From an uncultured Pseudomonadales bacterium (lineage in GTDB: Bacteria; Pseudomonadota; Gammaproteobacteria; Pseudomonadales; Cellvibrionaceae), in contig CANKXO010000005.1 of NCBI GenBank assembly GCA_947487765.1, positions 1 through 64,000 of the forward strand: 64,000 bases of DNA. The letters are read 5' to 3'. Positions 21,589-29,537 of the stretch are shown here, piece after piece; position 1 is the stretch's first letter, and every line of letters starts with the position of its first letter. The notes below the pieces were generated by a model that worked only from the letters and a program-made list of their open reading frames with translations, searched no databases and was not told where the DNA came from. Both the position numbers and the translations under genes were made by a program.

Positions 21589-22659
21589 ATGTCAAACAAA
21601 ATGAAAAAGGTCGAAACCGGTATTTGGAAACTTGATGGGAAAAACACCGGTTACCAAGTTGACCTTACCAACCCCGATAATAAAAACCAACGCGTTAGAA
21701 AGAAGCATAAAACATTAGGTGAAGCTAAATACTTCAAAACGTGGGTATTATCCAATTGGGCCAATGAGCCAGAATGGAAGCCTAAAAAATCCAATAAAGA
21801 TGACCGCCGATTATGTGAGTTAATTACAGAATGGTTTGATTGTGCCGGGCAGTTTTTAGAAGATGGCGAGCGGAGAAAAAGAAAGCTACTGAGTCTTGCT
21901 GACAGTATGAATGACCCGATGGCAAGAACCATTGATAAATCGACATTTACTGATTACCGAGTGAAGCGGCTTGCTGAGGTCTCCGTCAAAACCGTTAACA
22001 ATGAACATGGTTATTTTTGCTCTCTGTTTAATAAGTTGATTGAGCTGGGTAAGTGGCATGAAGCCAACCCCATTGATGGTCTATCGAAACTTAAATACTC
22101 TCAACCAGAATTGGCTTACTTGGATGAAAGCGAAGTGGATTTGTTATTGGTAGAGTTGTACGCGCTTGATAGTGAAGTGGCATTACTTGCTGAGGTGTGT
22201 TTATCCACGGGCGCTCGTTGGACTGAAGCTCAAACCTTAAAGCGAAGACAAGTGAAAAACAATACAGTCCACTTTGTTAAAACAAAGACCTACAAAAATA
22301 GAATGGTCGGTATTGATGATAGTTTATACAAACGTTTAATTCGTCGAGGTGATGGCTATTTGTTTCGGCAAACGCGATGCGACAAAGTTTTTCGAGCGGC
22401 TGTGAAAAAAGCCGGTATTGATTTGCCCGATGGACAAATGACTCATGTGTTGCGTCATACCTTTGCTACGCACTTTTTAGCAAACTACCAAGGGGCTGAT
22501 GGCTTGCTGCGTTTACAGAAGATTCTCGGCCACACCAATATCAAAACTACGGAAAAATACCTGCACGTTATTGCCGCTCGTCAGAGCAATGCAGAAACCT
22601 TAAACCCGGTCGCTATACTTAGACAAAAACGACAGCCAGCATTAAAAGTTGTGAATTAA
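21589..22659 (+). CDS. int: Site-specific tyrosine recombinase (prophage integrase, 356 aa)
   Basis: Catalyses integration and excision between the phage and ssrA attachment sites. The catalytic set is visible: Arg in LSTGARWTEAQTL, the H-x-x-R box in THVLRHTFATHFL, the second His in ILGHTNIKTTEKYLHV, and the nucleophilic Tyr in the same segment (EKYLHV). The N-terminal third (GYQVDLTNPDNKNQRVRKKH, KTLGEAKYF) is an arm-binding-type domain and the middle a core-binding helical domain (DYRVKRLAEVSVKTVNNEHG). ATG at 21589 is preferred because TAGGAG lies 8 bp upstream, over the longer TTG start at 21523. It points towards ssrA and lies 146 bp from it. The last gene of the element on this side. 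Confidence 0.9.
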   Translation: MSNKMKKVETGIWKLDGKNTGYQVDLTNPDNKNQRVRKKHKTLGEAKYFKTWVLSNWANEPEWKPKKSNKDDRRLCELITEWFDCAGQFLEDGERRKRKLLSLADSMNDPMARTIDKSTFTDYRVKRLAEVSVKTVNNEHGYFCSLFNKLIELGKWHEANPIDGLSKLKYSQPELAYLDESEVDLLLVELYALDSEVALLAEVCLSTGARWTEAQTLKRRQVKNNTVHFVKTKTYKNRMVGIDDSLYKRLIRRGDGYLFRQTRCDKVFRAAVKKAGIDLPDGQMTHVLRHTFATHFLANYQGADGLLRLQKILGHTNIKTTEKYLHVIAARQSNAETLNPVAILRQKRQPALKVVN

Positions 22660-22666
22660 AAATCTA

Positions 22667-22684
22667 TCGACACTTTTTCGACAC
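22667..22684 (+). repeat. Integrase-arm-like direct repeat, proximal copy
   Basis: Same 18-mer as 6948-6965, directly after the integrase stop codon and 121 bp from the attachment repeat. Confidence 0.6.
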
Positions 22685-22766
22685 TTGCGGGTTTTTTGAT
22701 GAAGCGTGTTAATTGAGAATAAAGTGGTAATTTTAAAAAATCTAACATTTTCAGTATGTTAAAGGC

Positions 22767-22800
22767 ATAAAAAAGCCGATCAGTGATGATCGGCTTTTAT
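22767..22800. terminator. Bidirectional terminator for int and ssrA (element-supplied)
   Basis: Stem GCCGATCA / TGATCGGC (22775-22782 with 22787-22794), loop GTGA, with A-rich and T-rich flanks so it can work on both strands. It lies within the element, 5 bp from the tmRNA end. Confidence 0.85.
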
Positions 22801-22804
22801 TTTT

Positions 22805-22838
22805 TGGTGGAGGCGGGGGGACTTGAACCCCCGTCCGT
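22805..22838. repeat. Proximal attachment site (ssrA 3' end)
   Basis: 34-bp segment shared with 6807-6840; marks the right boundary of the prophage. Confidence 0.85.
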
Positions 22839-23194
22839 CAGCACTCCGTCCGCGGCTCTACATGCTTAGATTCCGTTAATTAATTTAACCTTCCACAGCC
22901 CAACGGGCAGGACGTGGTTGGCGGTTTCAGTAAAAGTTTAACAGCGCGGTCCTGAACATACGTTGCTGCGATCCTGTTCTATATGACAGTCAGTAGCGCG
23001 ATACAGGCACCTTGCTAAAGACCGCTAGGACCGTAGTCCTAGAGTGGTACTAAGTAACTGCTTACGCAGCTAGTTGAGCACCGTAGTTGTCATCATTTGC
23101 AACTATAAGTTTGCAGCTTTTGATTTACGTGATTGGCTACCATCACGACATGCACCTTGGGTTTTGTCACCGGCGTCGAATCCAGATCGCCCCC
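22805..23194 (-). ncRNA. ssrA: Transfer-messenger RNA (tmRNA)
   Basis: Rescues stalled ribosomes by adding a degradation tag. The 5' end GGGGGCGATCTGGATTCGAC (start 23194) pairs with the 3' CGCCTCC ACCA end to make a seven-pair acceptor stem with one G-U. The T-arm reads GGGTTCAAGTCCC. The tag frame near 23095 encodes ANDDNYGAQLAA followed by TAA, with the resume codon GCA after the usual upstream A-rich bases. The last 34 bp (22805-22838) double as the prophage attachment site, so the present 3' end was supplied by the element. The partner gene smpB lies 1.6 kb to the right. Confidence 0.97.
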
Positions 23195-23376
23195 AATAGG
23201 CGTTATTCTAACGTAGATTTATACTAAACGTGTTATTTCTTTTTAATGGGCGAATTTGGGTGCTTATTTATACGGTGTAATCAAGGCTTCGCAGCAGGGT
23301 CTTAATATTACGCCTTTGCCATTAAAGGCTTGAAATTACGCGCTTGGCTTGCGACACTCGCGAACACTTTGACGCT

Positions 23377-24186
23377 ATGCAAGAGTTTGTCATGTGGTTA
23401 CGTACGACCTGTGAGCTGAGTTTTGTGATAGATTTTCCGACCCCTTTTGTCTTTATGTTGAGGCCCCGCAGCAGTGCCTCACAATGGGTGGCGAAGGATG
23501 AGTATTCTATTAAGCCGGATGTTCAGGTGGAAGAATATAGCGATATATATGGCAACTTATGCCAGCGTTTGCTTGTTGCCCCCGGTATATTGGATGTGCG
23601 CACCAGTGCGGAGGTGATGACGTCAGAGAAATTTGATCAAGCACCCGCGGCGCCTTTTTCGTTGATACAAGATCTGCCACAAGAGGTGCTGGTGTATTTA
23701 TTACCCAGTCGTTATTGCGAGTCAGAGTGTTTTCATGAGATGACAAGAGAAATTGTCGGTGATGCAATTGCGGGTTATGATCAAGTGGTGGCAATTACTG
23801 ACTGGGTGCAACAGCATATTGTGTTTTCGCCTGAGTCGAGTGTTAATTCTATCTCTGCGATACAGGTGAATAAACGTCGAGAAGGCGTATGCCGCGACTT
23901 CGCACATATTGCGATTGCGATGTGCCGCAGTATCAGTATTCCTGCACGCATGGGCGTCGGCTATTTGTATGGCTTAGCACCGATGGATTTACATGCCTGG
24001 TTCGAAGCCTATGTGGGTGGCCGCTGGTATGGTTTCGATGCGACGCAGCCGACCCCAACCGGTGGCTATGTAGCCGTTGGGTTTGGGCGAGACGCTGCCG
24101 ATGTTGCCATTTATAATCAGTTTGGCCCGGCAGTTTTTCCGGGCTCCCAAAAGGTGACGGTAGAGTTATTACCTGCTATGGAGTAA
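23377..24186 (+). CDS. Transglutaminase-like cysteine protease family protein (269 aa)
   Basis: The catalytic triad of the transglutaminase-like fold is visible: Cys in REGVCRDFAHIAIAMCRS, His in MDLHAWFEAYVGGRWYGFD, and Asp in FDATQ. The N-terminal half (LRTTCELSFVIDFPTPFVFM, EEYSDIYGNLCQRLLVAPG) is a strand-rich domain usual in bacterial members with the same arrangement. Reaction and substrate are not known for these proteins; peptide cleavage or crosslinking is possible. The ATG at 23377 is preferred over the TTG at 23344. The 5' neighbour is ssrA on the other strand, 183 bp away; the next gene follows at 65 bp. No signal peptide is seen, so it acts in the cytoplasm. Confidence 0.8.
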   Translation: MQEFVMWLRTTCELSFVIDFPTPFVFMLRPRSSASQWVAKDEYSIKPDVQVEEYSDIYGNLCQRLLVAPGILDVRTSAEVMTSEKFDQAPAAPFSLIQDLPQEVLVYLLPSRYCESECFHEMTREIVGDAIAGYDQVVAITDWVQQHIVFSPESSVNSISAIQVNKRREGVCRDFAHIAIAMCRSISIPARMGVGYLYGLAPMDLHAWFEAYVGGRWYGFDATQPTPTGGYVAVGFGRDAADVAIYNQFGPAVFPGSQKVTVELLPAME

Positions 24187-24251
24187 TGGCCACTGTGTCG
24201 CTGCCTTTGCATAACGTACTTAGAATAATGAGTTAGATTGAGAGAGTGTAA

Positions 24252-24782
24252 GTGAGTAATTTACAGCAGTTGGCCGATCAGATTGAAGAAGAAATTAAAC
24301 CCCCCGTGCACTTATGGAAACCAGATTTCAGTGGCGAGATAGATATCTATATCGATTCAAATGGTGCCTGGTTTCACGAAGGCGATCCCATTCGGCGTTA
24401 TAAACTCGTTAAATTATTTTCCAATATTTTGTGGTTTGAAGATGACAACTATTACCTGGTGACGCCTGTCGAGAAGATGCAGATTCGTGTAGATGATGTG
24501 CCTTTTTTAATTGTTGAATCAAACTATATCGACGGCCATTGGGTAGTCACTACGAACCTATCGGATCAGTTAATTATTGGCGAAGAACATAAGGTCGAAT
24601 TGCGGTCTTACAAAGGGCAGTGGGTACCTTATGTACAGGTTCGTTATGATTTGTGGGCAAGGCTGAACCGCAATGTCTACAACGAATGGATGGCAGAGGT
24701 GTTAGATACTGATGACAGCGGTGAAGAGTTGGCGTTAACCAGTGGCGATTATCGTTTCTCTATAGCTCACGATGAGCTATAG
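24252..24782 (+). CDS. DUF1285 family protein (176 aa)
   Basis: Member of a conserved proteobacterial family with two small beta domains and no assigned function. Characteristic words are PDFSGEIDIYIDSNGAWFHE, GDPIRRYKLVKLFSNILWFE and YYLVTPVEKMQIRVDDVPFL. Length matches the family. Starts at GTG. It lies after the transglutaminase-like gene on the same strand and converges with smpB, 28 bp away, with no obvious terminator apart from a short GATAGCTCA-type repeat at the stop (TAGCTCACGATGAGCTATAGCT). No function inferred. Confidence 0.8.
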   Translation: MSNLQQLADQIEEEIKPPVHLWKPDFSGEIDIYIDSNGAWFHEGDPIRRYKLVKLFSNILWFEDDNYYLVTPVEKMQIRVDDVPFLIVESNYIDGHWVVTTNLSDQLIIGEEHKVELRSYKGQWVPYVQVRYDLWARLNRNVYNEWMAEVLDTDDSGEELALTSGDYRFSIAHDEL

Positions 24783-24810
24783 CTAAGCATGAATGTCTAA
24801 TAAAGGATGA

Positions 24811-25287
24811 TCAACGGTTGCTGTGTTGCATGATTCGCTGTTTCTGGCGATTCCAATCTCTGTCTTTTTCCGTATCGCGTTTATCGTGTTGCTTTTTGCC
24901 CGAAGCAATCGCAATTTGGCATTTCACCAAATGGCGCTTCCAAAATAGCGAGAGTGCCACAATGGTTTTGCCTTTTTGCTCGGTAGCCATCATTAACTTA
25001 TTGAGCTCTTTGCGGTTGAGCAATAGTTTGCGGGTACGCTGGGGTTCAATGACATAATGGGTCGACACTGTATTTAATGGCTGTATTTGTGCCCCAATTA
25101 AAAATGCCTCGCCGTTTTGAACAATCACATAAGTCTCGGTGATTTGCCCTTTGCCTTGTCTGAGGCTTTTAACCTCCCAACCTTGTAGGGAAACACCTGC
25201 TTCAAATTTTTCTTCGATATGATAATCAAACCGCGCGCGTTTATTCTGGGCGATGTTGTTATCTGGAGTTTTGGGTTTCTTAGCCAT
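24811..25287 (-). CDS. smpB: SsrA-binding protein SmpB
   Basis: Binds tmRNA and delivers it to the ribosomal A site. The OB-fold core signatures are present: [33 protein letters not shown] and [12 protein letters not shown], followed by [13 protein letters not shown] and the basic C-terminal tail ([20 protein letters not shown]) that enters the empty mRNA channel. Length of 158 residues is typical. It is oriented like ssrA, whose gene lies 1.6 kb away. Standard gammaproteobacterial partner of ratA and ssrA. Confidence 0.97.
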   Translation of the reverse strand: MAKKPKTPDNNIAQNKRARFDYHIEEKFEAGVSLQGWEVKSLRQGKGQITETYVIVQNGEAFLIGAQIQPLNTVSTHYVIEPQRTRKLLLNRKELNKLMMATEQKGKTIVALSLFWKRHLVKCQIAIASGKKQHDKRDTEKDRDWNRQKQRIMQHSNR

Positions 25288-25420
25288 GGCGGCGGATTAT
25301 ATCGGCAAAACTTCAGAAAAGGTATCGATTCCATGTACTTATAGTCGATAGTGTACAATGCGTTAAAAAATAATGAAGAAAAGGCTTCGAAGAGCGAGGT
25401 ATAAGTTCTTTTAAGTAGGG

Positions 25421-26803
25421 GTGGTGAAGTTGAGTATACAACAAGGTGTGAATGGTCGGTGGCGCTCCCGTTGGACATTTATTTTCGCTGCAGCGGGTTC
25501 AGCTGTTGGTTTGGGTAATATCTGGAAGTTTCCTTATATCGTTGGTGAGAATGGTGGCGGTGCCTTTGTATTAGTCTATCTTGCCTGCATTATGGCGATT
25601 GGTATTCCCATTATGATGGCTGAGGTTATGCTGGGTCGGCGGGCCAGATTAAGCCCTATTAATGCCATGTTGCATTTGTCTCGTGAGTCAAAGGTATCGC
25701 ACTGGTGGTCGGGCGTTGGATGGTCTGGTGTGCTTGCGGGTATTCTTATCTTATCGTTTTACAGCGTGGTTGCCGGTTGGGCTTTTCACTATCTAATGTT
25801 GGCGATGAGTGGCGATTTTTATCAAATTGAGGCGCAATCATCGGGTGCTTTATTTTCTGGTTTGCTTTCTAACATTCCTGCTCTTATCAGTTGGCATACC
25901 TTATTTTTGTTAATTACTCTGGGTATTGTTGCTGGGGGTGTTGTTAAAGGGTTGGGGACTGCGGCCCGCTATATGATGCCGGTTTTGCTGTTATTGCTAA
26001 TGGTGCTGGTGATATACAGTGCGGCTGTTGGTGATTTTGCGTCTGCATTAAGTTTTCTATTCAATTTTAATACTCAGGCCTTGCAATGGAACAGTGTGTC
26101 GGTGGCTCTGGGACATGCCTTTTTCACCTTGAGTCTGGGGATGGGTGCAATTATGGCTTACGGAGCTTACTTGCCCGATACTAAAATTTCTATCGGGCGA
26201 ACCGTATTGGTTATTGGCATACTTGATACCTTTGTGGCCATTATGGCCGGCCTGGTTATTTTCCCTATCGTCTTTGCCAATGCTTCTGTTGAGCCGAGTG
26301 CGGGCCCTGGCCTGTTATTTGTGAGTTTGCCTATTGCGTTTGGCGGGATGACAGCGGGTTCATTTTTTGCTGCTTTGTTCTTTTTCCTAGTGGTGATCGC
26401 AGCGCTTAGCTCAGGAATATCGATGATCGAACCAACGGTATCTTGGCTGGTAGAAACAAAAGGGATTTCCCGTTTGAAAATCACGGCTTTGCTAGGTGTG
26501 GCAGTTTGGTTAGTAGGTTTGGGTACGGTTTTCTCTTTTAATGTTTGGTCGGATGTGACCTTATTTGGCAGTACCTTTTTTGATGCGCTGGATTTTCTAA
26601 CGGCGAATATTATGCTGCCCTTGGGTGGTTTGTTTATCGCCATTTTTGTGGGCTGGGTGATGAAGCCATCGTTCGTCGCAGAAGAAATAGGTGATATCCG
26701 TCGTGGACTCTATAGGTGCTGGTACTTTATATTGCGCTATGTATCGCCAGTGCTTTTAGGGCTGGTATTTTGTATCACACTGTTTAATAAGTTGAGTAGT
26801 TAA
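25421..26803 (+). CDS. Neurotransmitter:sodium symporter family transporter (460 aa)
   Basis: LeuT-type Na+-coupled transporter of amino acids or related solutes in the inner membrane. The first helix reads AAAGSAVGLGNIWKFPYIVG with the unwound NIWKFPY core that binds Na+ and substrate, and GGGAFVLVYL follows; about eleven to twelve hydrophobic segments fill the rest (for example SGVLAGILILSFYSVVAGWA). Length is usual for bacterial members. Start is a GTG at 25421 after GTAGGGGTGGTG. It is followed within 4 bp by ratA, so they may be cotranscribed. Substrate cannot be told from sequence. Confidence 0.9.
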   Translation: MVKLSIQQGVNGRWRSRWTFIFAAAGSAVGLGNIWKFPYIVGENGGGAFVLVYLACIMAIGIPIMMAEVMLGRRARLSPINAMLHLSRESKVSHWWSGVGWSGVLAGILILSFYSVVAGWAFHYLMLAMSGDFYQIEAQSSGALFSGLLSNIPALISWHTLFLLITLGIVAGGVVKGLGTAARYMMPVLLLLLMVLVIYSAAVGDFASALSFLFNFNTQALQWNSVSVALGHAFFTLSLGMGAIMAYGAYLPDTKISIGRTVLVIGILDTFVAIMAGLVIFPIVFANASVEPSAGPGLLFVSLPIAFGGMTAGSFFAALFFFLVVIAALSSGISMIEPTVSWLVETKGISRLKITALLGVAVWLVGLGTVFSFNVWSDVTLFGSTFFDALDFLTANIMLPLGGLFIAIFVGWVMKPSFVAEEIGDIRRGLYRCWYFILRYVSPVLLGLVFCITLFNKLSS

Positions 26804-26807
26804 GTTC

Positions 26808-27242
26808 ATGGCAAAAGTTGCACGTTCTGCATTAGTGACCCATTCAGCCACAAAGATGTTTGATTTGATTAATGATATTCCATCCTACCCACAATTTTTG
26901 TCGGGTTGTGTGGCCGCGGAGGTTTTATCCGCCGACGAGAAATTTGTTGAAGCTCGTTTAACTTTGGGTAAGAGTGGGTTTCAGCAGAGCTTTATTACTC
27001 GTAATGAATTATTGCCGCCTGAGCAAATGGTGATGCGTTTGGTGGATGGCCCTTTTAGTCATTTTGAAGGGCGCTGGCAATTTGAATCTCTTGATGAGAA
27101 TGCTTGTAAAGTCAGCTTAAATCTTGAGTTTGCGTTTAATAACCCCATACTGAGCATGACTGCTGGAAAGTGGCTGGAAGAAGTTGCAAGTAAACAAGTG
27201 GATTCCTTATGCCAGCGAGCAGATCAGGTGTATAACGCCTAG
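26808..27242 (+). CDS. ratA: Ribosome association toxin RatA (START/COQ10-like)
   Basis: START-domain protein of the Coq10/RatA family: VARSALVTHSATKMFDLIND then IPSYPQFLSGCVAAEVLSAD, with typical GPFSHFEGRWQF and NLEFAFNNPILSM further on. In E. coli RatA binds 50S subunits and blocks 70S formation, and orthologues help quinone function, so the true role in this organism is open. 144 residues is normal. It precedes rnfH (ratB), 46 bp away, the standard two-gene order. Confidence 0.9.
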   Translation: MAKVARSALVTHSATKMFDLINDIPSYPQFLSGCVAAEVLSADEKFVEARLTLGKSGFQQSFITRNELLPPEQMVMRLVDGPFSHFEGRWQFESLDENACKVSLNLEFAFNNPILSMTAGKWLEEVASKQVDSLCQRADQVYNA

Positions 27243-27288
27243 ATGCAAGGCGAGAGATAAATAAGGTTGTAGGTAAAAGGTAGATTAA

Positions 27289-27606
27289 ATGGCTGGTCCC
27301 GAAATGATTGAAGTAGAGGTCGCTTATGCGTTGCCTCAGAAGCAAAAAATATATGCCTTGCTGGTCGAAAAAGGCACTAGTGCCTTAGATGCTGTTAGGC
27401 GTTCTTCTATTCTTCAGGACTTTGAGAGTGTTGATATAGAGTCTGCCAAAATGGGTATATTTGGTCAAACCGTTAAAGCTCCGGCGAAGCATCCACTGCA
27501 AGCAGGTGACCGAGTGGAAATTTATCGACCATTAATTGCTGACCCAAAAGAAGCACGGCGCAGGCGAGCAGCTAAAGCCGCTGCGGCTGCTAAGCCCGCT
27601 GAGTAA
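27289..27606 (+). CDS. rnfH: RnfH/RatB family ubiquitin-like protein (105 aa)
   Basis: Beta-grasp family protein. EMIEVEVAYALPQKQKIYAL and DRVEIYRPLIADPKEARRRR are signature segments, the second ending in a basic Arg/Ala-rich tail (AAKAAAAAKPAE). Function is not established in any species; in E. coli it is the gene next to ratA. Start at ATG 27289. It converges with bamE. Confidence 0.9.
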   Translation: MAGPEMIEVEVAYALPQKQKIYALLVEKGTSALDAVRRSSILQDFESVDIESAKMGIFGQTVKAPAKHPLQAGDRVEIYRPLIADPKEARRRRAAKAAAAAKPAE

Positions 27607-27624
27607 AGGGTAGGCGTTTTTAAC

Positions 27625-27966
27625 TTATTGTTGTTTTAGCTGGTCTTTGATCGAAGCAACACGACCATTGTTAAAAAAGATACTGAGATGATGCTCAACT
27701 GTTGTATTGGTGCCTTGACGTATGCTGTAGAAGTAGTCCCAGCGGTCCTGATTAAAGGTGTCTCTAATCAGTGGTGTGCCCAAGAGATAGCGTACTTGGC
27801 GTGGTTCCATACCTATTTTGACCTGTGAGACATTCTCTTCTTCTACGAGATTGCCTTGTGGAATATCAATTCTGTAAACGCCAGGGAAGCGAAGTGCGGA
27901 GCAAGCCGTTAAGGCTGTGATAGTGACGATAATACTCGCTATTTTGACGAAATCGTTTTTTCGCAT
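27625..27966 (-). CDS. bamE: Outer membrane assembly lipoprotein BamE (SmpA)
   Basis: Lipoprotein of the BAM complex that folds outer membrane proteins. The N-terminal signal ends in the lipobox LTAC (Cys near residue 21), then the BamE fold with IDIPQGNLVEEENVSQVKIG, MEPRQVRYLLGTPLI and the DRWDYFYSIRQG segment. The ATG at 27966 (MRKNDF) is preferred over 27981 because it gives a proper signal peptide. It is divergent from fur, with about 150 bp between, the usual arrangement. Confidence 0.93.
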   Translation of the reverse strand: MRKNDFVKIASIIVTITALTACSALRFPGVYRIDIPQGNLVEEENVSQVKIGMEPRQVRYLLGTPLIRDTFNQDRWDYFYSIRQGTNTTVEHHLSIFFNNGRVASIKDQLKQQ

Positions 27967-28119
27967 GAAAAGGGGTTCCACTCATCAGGTTGAGACGAGA
28001 TAATACCGGCCTAGTTGGCCAATGAGAAGCTAAAAACAGTAGTAAACCCCTTGTTTTTGGCGTTTTATAGCTATATTTCATTCCAAGTCATTGTATTTAA
28101 AGAGAAATCGAGACAGAAA

Positions 28120-28524
28120 ATGCCAACCGAAAATAACGAATTACGTAAAGCAGGCCTTAAAGTTACCCTACCTAGGGTGAAAATCCTTCAGATTCTTGAG
28201 ACATCTGAGCAGCATCATTTAAGTGCTGAAGATGTGTATAAAGTCTTGTTAGAAGCCGGCGAAGATGTCGGCCTAGCAACGGTTTATCGCGTGCTCACCC
28301 AATTTGAAACAGCAGGTTTGGTCGAGCGCCATAACTTTGATGGCGGGCATTCGGTGTTTGAGTTAGACCGTGGTGAGCATCATGACCATATGGTCTGTAT
28401 CAAAACGGGCAAAGTGATTGAATTTCACAATGACCAAATTGAGAAGTTACAAAAACAAATTGCCAATAAGCATGGTTACGAAATTACAGGCCATAGTTTA
28501 GTGTTGTATGTGAAGCCTAAATAA
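28120..28524 (+). CDS. fur: Ferric uptake regulator Fur
   Basis: Iron-dependent repressor. N-terminal winged helix: LRKAGLKVTLPRVKILQILE and DVGLATVYRVLTQFETAGLV; dimerisation/metal domain with HHDHMVCIKTGKVIEF. The ATG at 28120 starts the protein at the usual MPTENNELRKAGLK; the longer frame upstream is noncoding. The E. coli Cys-x-x-Cys zinc site is reduced to one Cys here (CIKT), a variant seen in Pseudomonas-type Fur proteins, which do not rely on it. Convergent with the LysR gene, overlapping by 8 bp at the 3' ends. Confidence 0.95.
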   Translation: MPTENNELRKAGLKVTLPRVKILQILETSEQHHLSAEDVYKVLLEAGEDVGLATVYRVLTQFETAGLVERHNFDGGHSVFELDRGEHHDHMVCIKTGKVIEFHNDQIEKLQKQIANKHGYEITGHSLVLYVKPK

Positions 28525-29407
28525 GATTTCTTTTACTTTCTGATAGTTGCTCCCATATCGCTTGAGCAACGATACCAACTTCTCGATCGCGTAGGCGTAT
28601 TTGATAAAGTTCAGAGTGGCGGACTGGGTAACCTTCAACATTGAGAGGAACTAGCTTTTCCTGCTTGAGTTCGTTTTTAATAATGTATTCCGGCATGCCT
28701 CCCCAACCCATTTTAGCCATCAATACTTCTTTTTTTGTGGCGAAATCTGAAACTGTCCACCGAAAGCCGCCCGGCAGTAAATCTCGGCTTTGGGAGAATT
28801 CATTGCTACTACTGCCAGCAACTACCACCTGTATGTAATTTTGCATATCACTGACTGTTTTTATGTGGTCAGTTTGTGCAGGTTCATAGTCTGGATGTGC
28901 AACGGGGATAATGGTAACTGTAGAGATAGGCATCGCTTCTACTTGGTCACTGGGTATTCCATCCATTGAGGCAATAATAATATCTGCGTCGTTATTCAGT
29001 AGCCGCTCTAAAGGGCCACCCATTGTTTCGGTCAACAAACGAATATGAGTTGCAGGGTAGGCAGTGCTCACTTTGTTCACTGCTTTTAAAAGGGGATTTA
29101 TTGCATAAGTTGCGGTAACGGCCACGGTCACCTCGGCTTCTTGTTTGGCGTTCAGGTTCTGAGCAGTACTTTGAAGGTGCTGCATTTGTTGAAGTGCTTT
29201 GATCGCTTGCCTATAAAAGACTTCTCCCGCTACCGTCAGTGTCGGGCGGTATGCTTCACGCGATAGTAAGATGATATCAATTTCATCTTCCAACTTTTTA
29301 AGCATGTGACTCACGGCGGACTGAGATTTATGGAGCTTCTCTGCCGCTGCGCGAAAGGTTCCTTCTGTCACAATGGCTTGTAAAACAATAAGTTGCTCGT
29401 AGGTCAT
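28517..29407 (-). CDS. LysR family transcriptional regulator
   Basis: N-terminal winged helix (LQAIVTEGTFRAAAEKLHKS, QSAVSHMLKKLEDEIDIILL) and a C-terminal periplasmic-binding-like domain (VTVAVTATYAINPLLKAVNK, DNDADIIIASMDGI) typical of 296-aa LysR regulators. It is divergent from the GST-SnoaL-tautomerase operon, with the perfect inverted repeat at 29425-29445 between them, so it probably controls that operon in response to an electrophile or aromatic compound. Effector unknown. Confidence 0.9.
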   Translation of the reverse strand: MTYEQLIVLQAIVTEGTFRAAAEKLHKSQSAVSHMLKKLEDEIDIILLSREAYRPTLTVAGEVFYRQAIKALQQMQHLQSTAQNLNAKQEAEVTVAVTATYAINPLLKAVNKVSTAYPATHIRLLTETMGGPLERLLNNDADIIIASMDGIPSDQVEAMPISTVTIIPVAHPDYEPAQTDHIKTVSDMQNYIQVVVAGSSSNEFSQSRDLLPGGFRWTVSDFATKKEVLMAKMGWGGMPEYIIKNELKQEKLVPLNVEGYPVRHSELYQIRLRDREVGIVAQAIWEQLSESKRNLI

Positions 29408-29424
29408 TGGCTTACCTTAAAAAG

Positions 29425-29445
29425 ATGATCTTATTTTTAGATCAT
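29425..29445. promoter_or_regulatory. Putative LysR binding site
   Basis: ATGATCT-N7-AGATCAT in the 130-bp divergent region, containing a T-N11-A type core. Just downstream lies an AT-rich stretch that could be the -10 region of the GST operon. Confidence 0.6.
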
Positions 29446-29537
29446 TATAGTTAGTTATTAATATTATTAATAGATTGTTATTTTTGATATTTTTTAAATC
29501 GTCATTAGCTGATTTAAATTTAATTGAGGAGATAACA

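Larger units (their letters stand above)
6807..22838. mobile_element. Corticovirus (PM2)-like prophage integrated in ssrA, with toxin/immunity cargo
   Basis: Both ends carry the same 34-bp segment of the tmRNA 3' end (6807-6840 and 22805-22838, one mismatch), and a tyrosine integrase lies just inside the ssrA end. Between them are an HUH replication initiator, a zinc-ribbon protein, a HerA/FtsK-type ATPase, a capsid protein with double-jelly-roll character, at least five very small membrane proteins, a muramidase-like virion protein and holin candidates, nearly all on the - strand. There are no tail, portal, terminase or protease genes. The core from about 10.0 to 20.4 kb is close to the 10-kb genome of phage PM2; the remainder is cargo and integration/control functions. 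The assignment rests on gene content and order and was not verified by alignment. Confidence 0.85.

Noticed and set aside
6807-22838. Filamentous (inovirus) prophage, because of the Zot-like ATPase and tiny membrane proteins
   Set aside because: There is no pIII- or pVIII-like coat gene or Zot membrane segment, while a large strand-rich capsid candidate and a muramidase are present.
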